From Planctomycetaceae bacterium (lineage in GTDB: Bacteria > Planctomycetota > Planctomycetia > Pirellulales > Pirellulaceae), in assembly GCA_020638995.1 (NCBI GenBank), contig JACKHM010000004.1, positions 186,001 to 250,000 of the forward strand: a stretch of DNA of 64,000 nucleotides, read 5' to 3'. Shown piece after piece: positions 63,958 to 64,000 of this stretch (its first letter is position 1; each line of letters starts with the position of its first letter). Under the pieces are notes generated by a model that was not told where the DNA came from, searched no databases, and saw only the letters and a list, made by a program, of their open reading frames with translations. The position numbers and the translations under genes are program-made.

Positions 63958-64000
63958 CTTGGAAATAGTTAATCGTTATTGAATTTCCGCGGATTTCGAA

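Overview
The window reads as chromosomal DNA of a planctomycete, most likely of the Pirellulaceae/Rhodopirellula type. The basis is the mix of families: two Tat-exported DUF1501 proteins, a two-domain DUF1080 protein, a Tat-exported Gfo/Idh/MocA oxidoreductase, sulfatases, a protein with an SHD1-like segment, a histone H1-like Lys/Ala-rich protein, and formylmethanofuran:H4MPT formyltransferase (ftr) in an otherwise ordinary bacterial background. This placement rests on family knowledge, not on a search.

Layout. 1-4.1 kb: two tandem MscS-type channels, the first cut by the window edge. 4.2-29.8 kb: scattered housekeeping and accessory genes: tRNA-Arg(CCT), response regulator, esterase, RidA, acetyl-CoA synthetase, a large vWA/coiled-coil/HhH membrane protein, DUF1501, peptidase T, lipoate ligase-like protein, H1-like protein, DEAD-box helicase, AsmA-like protein, second DUF1501, Gfo/Idh, aldehyde dehydrogenase, sugar isomerase, 5-formyl-THF cyclo-ligase and ftr. 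29.9-43.0 kb: a type II secretion/type IV pilus-like system. Two minus-strand lipoproteins, one with a GspC/PilP-like domain, lie beside a long plus-strand set: receiver protein, GspE, GspF, six pilin-like proteins, GspL, GspM and the secretin GspD. 43-51.3 kb: two large membrane proteins (TMTC-like with TPRs, and a PMT/ArnT-like glycosyltransferase), DUF1080, and an FHA-GAF-adenylate cyclase followed by an aquaporin.

51.4-63.2 kb is a mobile-DNA hotspot. A tRNA-Met(CAT) gene carries a 6.9-kb integrated element bounded by a 23-bp duplication of the tRNA 3' end. The element encodes an integrase, an XRE-type repressor, a replication protein whose C-terminal half looks like a divergent family-A polymerase palm, a DUF3102-like protein, two small HTH proteins, a secreted cargo protein and a terminase-small-subunit-like HTH protein. 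I see no relaxase, capsid or portal gene. Just outside its right end lie a decayed integrase with in-frame stops, a sulfatase gene cut off after about 65 codons, an intact sulfatase, and two translationally coupled paralogous tyrosine recombinases. The tRNA site has therefore probably been used more than once.

The compact element with its polymerase-like replication protein is the strongest candidate for something poorly described. Next are the coupled recombinase pair and the membrane protein that seems to join a periplasmic vWA domain to a cytoplasmic HhH domain. No rRNA or CRISPR array was seen.
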